From NCBI RefSeq assembly GCF_014697475.1, contig NZ_JACJRV010000022.1, forward strand, positions 24,396 to 88,395: 64,000 nucleotides of DNA, given 5' to 3'. Shown here piece by piece: positions 56,735 through 64,000 of the stretch; positions within the stretch are counted from its first letter, which is position 1; the number at the start of each line of letters is the position of its first letter. This DNA is from Nostoc sp. FACHB-152. GTDB lineage: Bacteria > Cyanobacteriota > Cyanobacteriia > Cyanobacteriales > Nostocaceae. A program made the position numbers and the translations under genes. A model generated the notes under the pieces. The model did not search any database and was not told the origin of the DNA. It saw only the letters and a list, made by a program, of their open reading frames with translations.

Positions 56735-57907
56735 TTAACCAGGATAAACTCGTCCCTTCCACGCACCGCCGCGCCCTTGCCAATGGCGGATAGCTGAGTC
56801 AATAGTCATTAAAGTGTAGAGAAAGGCGATCGCAGGTAAACTAAAAGCAAACAAAGGTGAGCATTTATAAAAGCGAATAATTGGTAAATAAGCTATAGCC
56901 ATCAATAACCATGCAGATAAACCTGTGAGTGCAATTATCCAATTACCCAACACTACGCCCAAGAGCAAACCCAGTGGTGGAATTAGGTAAATCAAGGTCA
57001 TAGCCACCACAGTTCCCAGTAGTAATAAAGGTGAATAGTTCAACTGAGTATAAGCAGTCCGCGCCACCATATCCCAAATAGTTTGCAAAGAATTGTAGGG
57101 ACGCAAACTGCAAGTTAGATTACTCAATCCTAACCAAATACGGCCATGACTAGATTTAACAGCATTAGCTAAAGCGCAATCATCAATCAAAGCTTGTCGA
57201 ATAGCTTGAATACCGCCAATTCGTTCTAAAGCTGTTCTCCGAATGAGAATAGAACCACCCGCCGCCGCCGCAGTCGAATTTTTAGGATTATTCACCCAGC
57301 GAAAAGGGTAAAGTTTTAGGAAAAAGAAGACGAAAGCGGGAATCAAAAATTTTTCCCAAAAGGTATCACATCGCAACCGCACCATCACAGAAACCAAGTC
57401 TAAATCTTCTTGTTCAGCTTTCGCTACAAGTCGCTGCAAATTTCTGATATCGTGAGCAATATCTGCATCAGTGAGTAAAAAATAATCTGGTAGAGACTTT
57501 ATATATAACGTCTCTACATATTGAATGCCTTGTTCCACAGCCCAGAGTTTACCCGACCAACCAGAAGGTAATGGTTTACCGGAGATGATATGCAATTGCT
57601 GGGCTTTATCTAAAGCGTGGGCTACTCCTTCAGCAAAAGCGGCTGTGCGGTCGGTGCTACGATCATCTACTAGAAAGATGTTGAAATTACCTGGATAATC
57701 TTGAAGTAGGAGCGATCGCAAACTCATAGGTAACACATCAGCTTCGTTACGCGCAGGAATCACCACGCATACACTAGGTAACGATTTTAGCTGTGGTTCC
57801 GTCACCTCTAATTTTTGGTCTAATCGCCAAAACTGTCCCCGCAGACTTAGTAATCCTAACCAAATTACCAAGGATAAAATCATCAAGCCTAGTAGAATTT
57901 CCACCAT
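56735..57907 (-). CDS. hpnB: Glycosyltransferase family 2, HpnB
   Basis: 390 residues. N-terminal membrane helix, then the GT2 domain: VCVVIPARNEADVLPMSLRS, IFLVDDRSTDRTA and DYFLLTDADIAHD (DxD-like metal site). The catalytic-type region QALIDDCALANAVK follows, then C-terminal membrane helices (LLLLGTVVAMTLIYLIPPLG). HpnB is the hopanoid-biosynthesis-associated glycosyltransferase; its exact reaction is not settled. It is divergent from the squalene-hopene cyclase gene across a 217-base region containing two heptamer arrays, which supports a shared pathway. Confidence 0.88.
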   Translation of the reverse strand: MVEILLGLMILSLVIWLGLLSLRGQFWRLDQKLEVTEPQLKSLPSVCVVIPARNEADVLPMSLRSLLLQDYPGNFNIFLVDDRSTDRTAAFAEGVAHALDKAQQLHIISGKPLPSGWSGKLWAVEQGIQYVETLYIKSLPDYFLLTDADIAHDIRNLQRLVAKAEQEDLDLVSVMVRLRCDTFWEKFLIPAFVFFFLKLYPFRWVNNPKNSTAAAAGGSILIRRTALERIGGIQAIRQALIDDCALANAVKSSHGRIWLGLSNLTCSLRPYNSLQTIWDMVARTAYTQLNYSPLLLLGTVVAMTLIYLIPPLGLLLGVVLGNWIIALTGLSAWLLMAIAYLPIIRFYKCSPLFAFSLPAIAFLYTLMTIDSAIRHWQGRGGAWKGRVYPG

Positions 57908-58045
57908 GACTCCAGAAAGGATGAATCATTAAACCTTGGTATTGTATAGCGTTTCTCGTTTTAGTGAGCAACATTTCTTTGAGATGAGAGGCTAGGGGCT
58001 AGGGTGAATGTACTTTATCTAATTGGCTGCTGTTGCCATTCAAAG

Positions 58046-58076
58046 TTCATAGTTCAGACTTCACACTTCATACTTC
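58046..58076. repeat. TTCATAG/TTCAGAC/TTCACAC/TTCATAC heptamer array
   Basis: Four units plus TTC; between hpnB and shc. A second block of three units follows at 58096-58116. Confidence 0.82.
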
Positions 58077-58095
58077 CTGTCGTGGTATCTTTCAA

Positions 58096-58116
58096 TTCAT
58101 ACTTCAGACTTCACAC
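58096..58116. repeat. Second heptamer block next to the shc start
   Basis: TTCATAC, TTCAGAC, TTCACAC; it ends 8 bases before the shc ATG (58125), occupying the place of a ribosome-binding site. Confidence 0.82.
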
Positions 58117-58124
58117 TTTAGTTG

Positions 58125-60032
58125 ATGCAAACACAAGACAGGGTACAAGTCAATAAAGTTGCAGATGCGATCGCAGCTAGTCAAAAATATCTGCTTTCTC
58201 TGCAAAATCCCGCAGGCTACTGGTGGGCAGAGTTAGAGTCTAACGTCACCATAACTGCTGAAGTTGTCCTGCTGCATAAAATTTGGGGAACAGATAAAAC
58301 CAGGCCATTACATAAAGTTGAAACCTACTTGCGTTCTCAGCAACGGCAGCATGGAGGTTGGGAACTTTTTTATGATGATGGTGGCGAACTTAGCACCTCC
58401 GTAGAAGCATATATGGCGTTGAAATTGTTGGGCGTACCAGCAACCGACCCAGCTATGATTCGGGCGCGAGATTTTATTCTCCAACGCGGCGGGGTTAGTA
58501 AAACTCGCATCTTTACCAAGCTACATCTGGCATTAATTGGCTGCTACAACTGGCGTGGTATCCCTTCACTACCACCTTGGATAATGCTGTTACCGCCAGC
58601 TTTTCCCGTCAATATTTATGAAATGTCTAGCTGGGCGCGTTCTAGCACTGTACCGTTATTAATCGTCTGTGACAGTAAACCTATTTTTCAGATTGACCCA
58701 GGCATTACCTTAGATGAGTTATATACTGAAGGTGTTGATAAAGTCCAGTATGAATTACCCCGTCAAGGTGATTGGACAGATTTATTCCTTACTTTGGATC
58801 AAGGATTTAAGTTAGCAGAAAGCCTAAATTTAATGCCTTTCCGCGAAGAAGGCATCAAAGCAGCCGAAAAATGGATTATAGAAAGGCAAGAAGTTACAGG
58901 CGATTGGGGCGGAATTATCCCCGCTATGCTCAATTCTATGCTGGCTTTGCGGTGTCTAGGTTACAAAACAACCGACCCGATTGTAGAACGCGGGTTGCAA
59001 GCAATTGATAACTTTGCCATTGAAACAGAAAATAGCTATTGCGTCCAACCGTGTGTGTCACCTGTATGGGATACAGCTTGGGTGATGCGCGCCTTTATAG
59101 AGTCTGGTATTGCACCAGATCATCCGGCTGTGGTCAAAGCTGGGGAATGGTTACTCCAAAAGCAGATTCTTGATTATGGTGATTGGGCGGTGAAGAATCG
59201 CCAAGGTAAACCAGGTGCTTGGGCGTTTGAGTTTGACAATCGTTTTTATCCTGATGTGGATGATACGGCGGTGGTTGTCATGGCTTTACACGCTGCCAAG
59301 CTGCCTAATGAAAGTTTAAAACAAGCTGCGATCGCTCGTGCTTTAAACTGGGTTGCATCTATGCAATGTCACCCTGGTGGTTGGGCTGCATTTGATTTAA
59401 ACAACGATCAAGAATGGCTCAATGCTATACCCTATGGTGACTTAAAAGCCATGATTGACCCAAACACGGCTGATGTTACTGCCAGAGTACTAGAAATGTT
59501 AGGTGAGTGTAACCTAACCATTGCACCGCCAAACTTAGAACGCGCCCTCAACTACCTCATGGCGGAACAAGAAACTGAAGGTTGCTGGTTTGGTCGTTGG
59601 GGAGTCAACTACATCTATGGAACTAGTGGTGTTCTTTCTGCATTGGCATTAATTAATCCCCAAAAGTATCGCCTCAGCATTGAACAAGGCGCAGCTTGGT
59701 TAGTCAGTTGTCAAAATCCTGATGGCGGCTGGGGTGAAACTTGCCTTACCTACAACGATCCCAGCCTCAAAGGACAAGGGCGTAGCACTGCATCCCAAAC
59801 AGCTTGGGCTTTGATTGGGTTAATGGCAGCAGGTCAAGCAACTGGTAAACTCTCTATAGAGGCGATTGAACGCGGGATTAATTACCTAGTCTCAACTCAA
59901 AAGCCAGATGGTACTTGGTTTGAAGCTGACTTTACTGGTACTGGTTTCCCTTGTCATTTTTATCTTAAATATCATATGTACCAGCAATATTTTCCTTTAA
60001 TTGCCTTGGGACGCTATCAAGCCATTAAATAA
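58125..60032 (+). CDS. shc: Squalene-hopene cyclase
   Basis: 635 residues from ATG 58125 (a TTG directly before it is not needed). The acid catalyst motif DVDDTA lies at about 376-381. Several QW repeats are visible, such as QQRQHGGWELF, QKQILDYGDWAV, CQNPDGGWGE and QKPDGTWFEADFTGTGFPCH. It cyclises squalene to hopene/hopanol, giving hopanoids for the membranes. Length is normal. Divergent from hpnB. The region just before the ATG is a heptamer array, leaving no recognisable ribosome site, so translation may be weak or leaderless. Confidence 0.95.
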   Translation: MQTQDRVQVNKVADAIAASQKYLLSLQNPAGYWWAELESNVTITAEVVLLHKIWGTDKTRPLHKVETYLRSQQRQHGGWELFYDDGGELSTSVEAYMALKLLGVPATDPAMIRARDFILQRGGVSKTRIFTKLHLALIGCYNWRGIPSLPPWIMLLPPAFPVNIYEMSSWARSSTVPLLIVCDSKPIFQIDPGITLDELYTEGVDKVQYELPRQGDWTDLFLTLDQGFKLAESLNLMPFREEGIKAAEKWIIERQEVTGDWGGIIPAMLNSMLALRCLGYKTTDPIVERGLQAIDNFAIETENSYCVQPCVSPVWDTAWVMRAFIESGIAPDHPAVVKAGEWLLQKQILDYGDWAVKNRQGKPGAWAFEFDNRFYPDVDDTAVVVMALHAAKLPNESLKQAAIARALNWVASMQCHPGGWAAFDLNNDQEWLNAIPYGDLKAMIDPNTADVTARVLEMLGECNLTIAPPNLERALNYLMAEQETEGCWFGRWGVNYIYGTSGVLSALALINPQKYRLSIEQGAAWLVSCQNPDGGWGETCLTYNDPSLKGQGRSTASQTAWALIGLMAAGQATGKLSIEAIERGINYLVSTQKPDGTWFEADFTGTGFPCHFYLKYHMYQQYFPLIALGRYQAIK

Positions 60033-60070
60033 AGTAAGTAGGTCGTCGTGAATATTTATCGTCAGGATAA

Positions 60071-60098
60071 GGCAGGAGGCAAGAAGCAGAAGGCAGAA
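60071..60098. repeat. GGCAGGA/GGCAAGA/AGCAGAA/GGCAGAA heptamer array
   Basis: Four seven-base units 38 bases after the shc stop; same type as 4013-4033. Confidence 0.8.
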
Positions 60099-60307
60099 GA
60101 GAAGAGGCTTTTAGCTTAATTAATCTTTCGTAACATAGTTAGGTTTTTTCTCACCGACTTACTTAGAAGTTCTCAAAAAGTTAAACCACAGATACATATC
60201 GATAGCTGCTCTGGTTACAAAATGTAACCAGAGCAAAATTCTTGGGTGAGGGCAAGCAGGGGCAACAGGGGGAAAAAAGACCTTTTACACTCCCCTGGCT
60301 CATACCA

Positions 60308-60344
60308 TTTCACCGTATAATATCGTGTCCGGTGAAAGACTTAT
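60308..60344. repeat. Inverted repeat and partial copy of the MITE-like end
   Basis: TTTCACCG (60308-60315) and CGGTGAAA (60330-60337) are perfect inverted arms. The stretch 60318-60344 matches the left end of the 63738-63850 element (24 of 27 bases). It sits just beyond the stop of the 60354-61253 gene. Confidence 0.6.
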
Positions 60345-60353
60345 CATGAATGT

Positions 60354-61253
60354 CTACTCAAGCGCAATTTTAGCAACATCAAATCCTTGAATTCTCTCCA
60401 TCTCTCCAGTGCTTCTATTAATCCTATGCAAGTATTTGGGAGATTCATACCTAAATGCAAGCAAGGCGTATAATTCGTTTGAGGGAGTCCAAACCAACCC
60501 GTCACAACCATCATTCATAGACATCCCTCGGTATTTCAATTGTTTTGATTGCTTATCACCGATTTGGGACAAGGCGATTTCCCCTAACTTATCAGTATTG
60601 ATTCCATATAAACTTCCGCCCGAAGACTCTGCTACAGCAGTTACCCGCTTTTGTTCGGGGACTTTCTTTCGGTCTGTAATTTGACCTGTGTTTAAATCAA
60701 TAGTTACTATCCGAGAAAACCCCTTTCCTTTGTCTTTGCCGACTAATCCTCCAAGTGAGCCGTTGGCCAAGCGCATTAATTGGTAAAGGTCTTCGTTATT
60801 TTTCAATCCTGAGAGATTTACACTTTCTAGAGAATATAAATCAATTAAACGAACTTTTTTATCCTTTTTCTTTCTTGTACAGGTATAGCTCGCGGCTGCT
60901 ATGAGTTTGCCATTGATGGATGCAAAACCACTCAATCGCTCACAAGTCTCCAAAATTGGCGCAGTGGTCAGCAGAGTCTGGATTTCCTGAGTGCGGACAT
61001 TAAGAGACTCCACGATGAGTGGCTGTAGCGCGGATGGCTCTGTGATTTGGCTTTCTTCAAAGGGGTCGATGATATCTGAGTCCAGGTTGGTAGGAGCGTT
61101 GTTGTCTCTCAGTCCAGTTTTTATACCTAAAATAACCGGGTCTTTGTTTGACTCTTGTGCAAGGGTTTGGTTGATAACAGCCCCCACCGCAGCTATTGTG
61201 GTGCTGAAGATTGCTAACTGACCAAATTGCCTGCGTGTTAACTTTAGTTGCAT
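60354..61253 (-). CDS. Tat-exported protein, probable beta-propeller
   Basis: 299 residues. The N-terminus LTRRQFGQLAIFSTTIAAVG followed by AVINQTLAQ is a twin-arginine-type signal (TRRQF). The mature part has repeated strand motifs (KLIAAASYTC, KVRLIDLYSLESV, RIVTIDLNTGQIT, LYGINTDKLGEIALS, LVWTPSNELYALLA) that suggest a small propeller. No enzyme motif. Downstream, same strand, of the galactose-oxidase-like gene with a 91-base gap; an operon is possible. Confidence 0.68.
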   Translation of the reverse strand: MQLKLTRRQFGQLAIFSTTIAAVGAVINQTLAQESNKDPVILGIKTGLRDNNAPTNLDSDIIDPFEESQITEPSALQPLIVESLNVRTQEIQTLLTTAPILETCERLSGFASINGKLIAAASYTCTRKKKDKKVRLIDLYSLESVNLSGLKNNEDLYQLMRLANGSLGGLVGKDKGKGFSRIVTIDLNTGQITDRKKVPEQKRVTAVAESSGGSLYGINTDKLGEIALSQIGDKQSKQLKYRGMSMNDGCDGLVWTPSNELYALLAFRYESPKYLHRINRSTGEMERIQGFDVAKIALE

Positions 61254-61344
61254 ATATAACTCCCAGAATTACTTGCTGTTTGCTACAGTTCATCAAAATT
61301 GGCTGATACTGCTATTTTTGATATGAGTAATACGAAGTACTAGC

Positions 61345-62787
61345 TCAACTGGGCATGATTTGAATCCAATTTGCCACTGAGGGAACATTATTATTGTTAA
61401 CCACAAACAGCATATAATAACCAGGCATTACAAGGTTGCGATTATTCGTGATTTGGACGGTGAGAGAATTCCCACTTCTATAGGTAATCGGTAGGTCTAC
61501 TAGCCTTTGTTCTGTATCTAGACCGTGAGTAGGTGCCATTGGCCTGATGATATGTACCCATTTTATGTTTGTTGCAGGTACGTTGGTTTGGATCGTAATT
61601 TTTGTATTATAGTTTGCTAACGTGGGCGCACTACTAATTTTGGGTCTTGTTTGCGATATGTACGCCGGACTATAAATCTCTATGCGATTTTCATAAGTAC
61701 CACGCTGAGGATTTCCCCCGGCGACAACTACTCTACCATCTGGTAGCAACACCGCGACTGAATGATAGACGCGGCCGTTAACAATGGGTGTCTCTACCGC
61801 AGTCCAAGTATTCGTAGCTGGGTTATAAATCTCTGCTGGGAGTGTTGATTTTTCTATATTTTCTTCTCCTTTGCTACCATTACACACAAATACAGTGCGA
61901 TCGGGCAGTATAACAGCAGTATGGTGCATCCTTGGATTCTTCAGAGATGCTGCTGCTTTATAAGTAGGAGTACTAGCATTGAAATCAATAATATTGACTC
62001 GGTTCGTCGTTAATCCTGTACCGCTTTGACCCCCGCCAATAATCATCACCTTTTGGTCTTGCGCTGGTGGGAGCAATATGCTGGCGGCTTGGTTACCATA
62101 TTCTGAAGCTTCTAATCCAGATACTGCCTGTTCTGCGATCGCTTCATTAAAATTTGCGGGTAAAGTTAAAATGCATGGTGATACACCATTATTGGGCCCC
62201 ATTTGCGCGCCTGTATAAAAAATTTTGCCACTACTCAACAATATCAAGTGTGCATAAAGAGCCAAACTCGTGGTTCGTTGTGTAAAAATGCCCCACCCAC
62301 TAAAAGCACTATAAATTTCTGGGTTGCGAGCGAGGCTGCCATTTACATCTAAACCCGTGAGGACAAGAACTTGACCATTACCCAGTGTTAAGACGGTAGG
62401 ATACCATCGGCCTTTGTTCATTGATGACACTTTTGACCAACTGCCATTCCCGTTATTGCCAGTAAAATCAAATAAAAAGGTGTCTGTTATCCCACGAAAG
62501 GGGTCATATTGTAGGGTTCCACCTGCAACCAACAATCGTCCGTCAGGTCGGAATGAGTGACCTCCACAGAAAATGTCAATAGGGTTCCCATTAACATCCC
62601 GTGGAATCTTGGGAGTGGTGAAAGTTCCGGTATTAGGATCCCAAAGCCTGACCCCTTCCGGAGAATTATCATATGCTGTTTGGCTCGGATCATTGCCAGA
62701 ACCTCCAAAGAACAATACCTTACCTGTTCTTCCCACAGCAGCATGGATAGGATTAATTGGAATTTGAGAGGATAATTGCCAAGGCAT
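61345..62787 (-). CDS. Galactose-oxidase-like copper radical oxidase (kelch plus DUF1929)
   Basis: 480 residues. Kelch propeller (about 10-375) and C-terminal DUF1929 domain (about 380-480; APTHGLDTEQRLVDLPI, MPGYYMLFVVNNNNVPS). All galactose oxidase active-site residues have counterparts: the Cys of the Tyr-Cys cofactor is Cys74 (IFCGGHSFRPDG), its Tyr is Tyr129 (GRWYPTVLTL), axial Tyr341 and His342 (RVYHSVAVLLPDG), His421 (PTHGLD). It probably oxidises an alcohol or aldehyde to aldehyde or acid with H2O2 release. There is no signal peptide, unusual for this mostly secreted family. Substrate unknown; glyoxal or an envelope sugar are possibilities. Confidence 0.8.
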   Translation of the reverse strand: MPWQLSSQIPINPIHAAVGRTGKVLFFGGSGNDPSQTAYDNSPEGVRLWDPNTGTFTTPKIPRDVNGNPIDIFCGGHSFRPDGRLLVAGGTLQYDPFRGITDTFLFDFTGNNGNGSWSKVSSMNKGRWYPTVLTLGNGQVLVLTGLDVNGSLARNPEIYSAFSGWGIFTQRTTSLALYAHLILLSSGKIFYTGAQMGPNNGVSPCILTLPANFNEAIAEQAVSGLEASEYGNQAASILLPPAQDQKVMIIGGGQSGTGLTTNRVNIIDFNASTPTYKAAASLKNPRMHHTAVILPDRTVFVCNGSKGEENIEKSTLPAEIYNPATNTWTAVETPIVNGRVYHSVAVLLPDGRVVVAGGNPQRGTYENRIEIYSPAYISQTRPKISSAPTLANYNTKITIQTNVPATNIKWVHIIRPMAPTHGLDTEQRLVDLPITYRSGNSLTVQITNNRNLVMPGYYMLFVVNNNNVPSVANWIQIMPS

Positions 62788-64000
62788 TTTGTTTACTCCA
62801 CTGGTTCAAAAACCAGAATCATTTTCTTTTGATGTATGAACTCGTATACCAAAAACAAACAAAACAACTAATTGCTACTGCTTTATGCCATAGCAATATG
62901 TCAACTCTTGAATTTGAAAAAACTTAAGTTGCTAAACTAGCATTTTTCTAGAGTTAATTAATTCTATTGCCAATATTTTGAGTAAAATTTGCAATATTTA
63001 GCTGATTAAGTTTGATATTTATAGACACTATTTTGTATATGTAAAGTAATATAAAATTTTTGACTATGCAGTAGAATGATATTTATCATGTGCCGTAAGC
63101 ATGATTTACTATTAACATAAAAACTTGTATTTATCAATTCATGCATATCTACATTTTGCGAGTTTTCTATCTAATACGTGCTAATGGAATTCTAGAGTCA
63201 GTTTTTGCTACTTTGCATCTGTAAGCCCGTATTTTAAGCTTTTTGTGGCATCATTGCTTTGTGTAAACATCTTTATGCTACAAAATTTTAGTGTTTTTAT
63301 ATTTAAACTGAATTATCTTGATAACTCATTTCTCCTAAAAATTACTACAGTTTTTGCACCAGTTATTTAAACACTAAATTTATGTTCTTGGATGTATAAT
63401 ATCTTAATTTAGAATATTTGTTTTTCGATGATGTTTAAATTTTAAAATTATAATTTTAAAATTTAACATTGCACTTTTAATCAATTTTACATGATTACGC
63501 CATAATTTTTTAGCATTCAACTTAAAATATAATTAAAGGGAGTAATTTTTGTCAATAGATATAAAATTGAAAATAGATATGCATCAGAATTATAATAGTG
63601 ATATTGCCTTCACCAAACAAATAATTTGCTCAGTCGGAGCTACTGCAAACCCCTATACCTTAATTAACAGCCAACTAAAAATTTTATTGCTGAGGTTGTA
63701 TTAATTACTTGCGATCTATTCTAGATATAAACCTCTAATATCATGTTCGGTTAAAGACTTATGATTAAGGCCGCAGGAGTGCAGAGGAGAGGTTTTTGTC
63801 GTCTCTGCACAAATGTACATTGATCACAACTGTAAAGCCGGACATGATATAAGCTGCTGTAATTAGCTTGCCTATTGCGTGTGTTTCTTAGGAAAGATAC
63901 TTGCGGGGGGACAAAATGGTCTAGAATGCTTATCTTACAAAGAGTGTAGCAATTTGTGGTAAAAGAAAAAGAGCATTTATTCGCAATAAGCTCTATTTAA
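62788..64000. other. 1.2-kb AT-rich gene-free region
   Basis: Long AT-rich stretches without a reading frame above 60 codons on either strand. It holds the MITE-like element at 63738-63850. A weak promoter-like pair (TTGCGG near 63901, TAGAAT near 63922) points rightward out of the window. Confidence 0.6.
63738..63850. mobile_element. MITE-like 113-bp inverted-repeat element
   Basis: Ends ATATCATGTTCGG (63738-63750) and CCGGACATGATAT (63838-63850) are inverted copies with one mismatch. Inside is a perfect GTGCAGAG (63779-63786) / CTCTGCAC (63803-63810) hairpin. No coding capacity. A related end sequence occurs at 60318-60344, so the sequence is dispersed. Confidence 0.6.

Noticed and set aside
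63955..64000. Short frame MVKEKEHLFAISSI at the right edge
   Set aside because: Only 14 codons, GTG start, no ribosome site or conservation clue.

Overview
The window is chromosomal DNA of a filamentous, probably heterocyst-forming cyanobacterium (Nostoc/Anabaena/Calothrix type). The evidence is frequent GCGATCGC-type (HIP1) octamers, heptameric short tandem repeats between genes, and a gene set typical of the group: sqdB/sqdX for sulfolipid, ycf46 and ycf35, a CyaB-type cyclase, AgrE, XisH/XisI, squalene-hopene cyclase and a COP23 protein. The DNA is AT-rich. No rRNA, CRISPR array, prophage or intact insertion sequence was seen.

Layout. 1-4610: 5' part of a tandem-GAF adenylate cyclase, then the leftward sulfolipid genes sqdB and sqdX with a decayed DUF4291 gene between them, then a lipoprotein. 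4878-7320: a rightward cluster of a ribbon-helix-helix protein, Ycf46 AAA ATPase and Ycf35. 7720-14830: GIY-YIG protein, GlcD, a GHL10 lipoprotein-like hydrolase, a membrane protein, a PAS-GAF-GAF histidine kinase with unusual residues, and tRNA-Lys(CUU). 15236-19444: a duplicated-module small protein, CTP synthase and a divergent cell-wall amidase. 19587-21472: an accessory patch with a truncated CHAT gene, xisI/xisH and a DUF2887 nuclease. 21469-24143: DUF2085 protein and the arginine-degrading enzyme AgrE. 24328-27646: GNAT protein and an SLH/WG/GHL10/WG gene broken by one in-frame stop. 27676-30468: Nudix, a TetR protein with an extra integrase-like half, and a divergent fatty-acid desaturase with two matching palindromes between them. 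30470-33993: a small-gene region with a PIN toxin-antitoxin pair, Ogt, DUF6888/DUF6887, an R2K-type ATP-grasp protein and a Nudix protein. 34262-36350: an overlapping pair resembling DgcA/DgcN (D-glutamate use). 36548-38251: a HigBA-like pair and a Fur/PerR regulator. 38556-40998: M48 protease and COP23 protein. 41583-52980: a 2589-residue secreted-type multi-phosphoesterase behind a Pho-box-like repeat, an acyltransferase, and an FG-GAP repeat protein sharing its C-terminal module. 53387-60032: a TIGR03032-TPR-OGT fusion, HpnB and squalene-hopene cyclase. 60354-62787: a Tat-signal propeller protein and a galactose-oxidase-like copper radical enzyme. 62788-64000 is an AT-rich gene-free stretch with a MITE-like inverted-repeat element.

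The most interesting items are the giant phosphoesterase, in which two GDPD domains sit inside a phytase-like esterase domain; the TetR-integrase-like fusion; the TIGR03032-TPR-OGT fusion; the DgcA/DgcN pair; the single-stop split of the SLH/GHL10 gene; and heptamer repeats that have become the stop codons of two genes. All functional assignments come from reading the protein sequences and from family knowledge; no database search was run.
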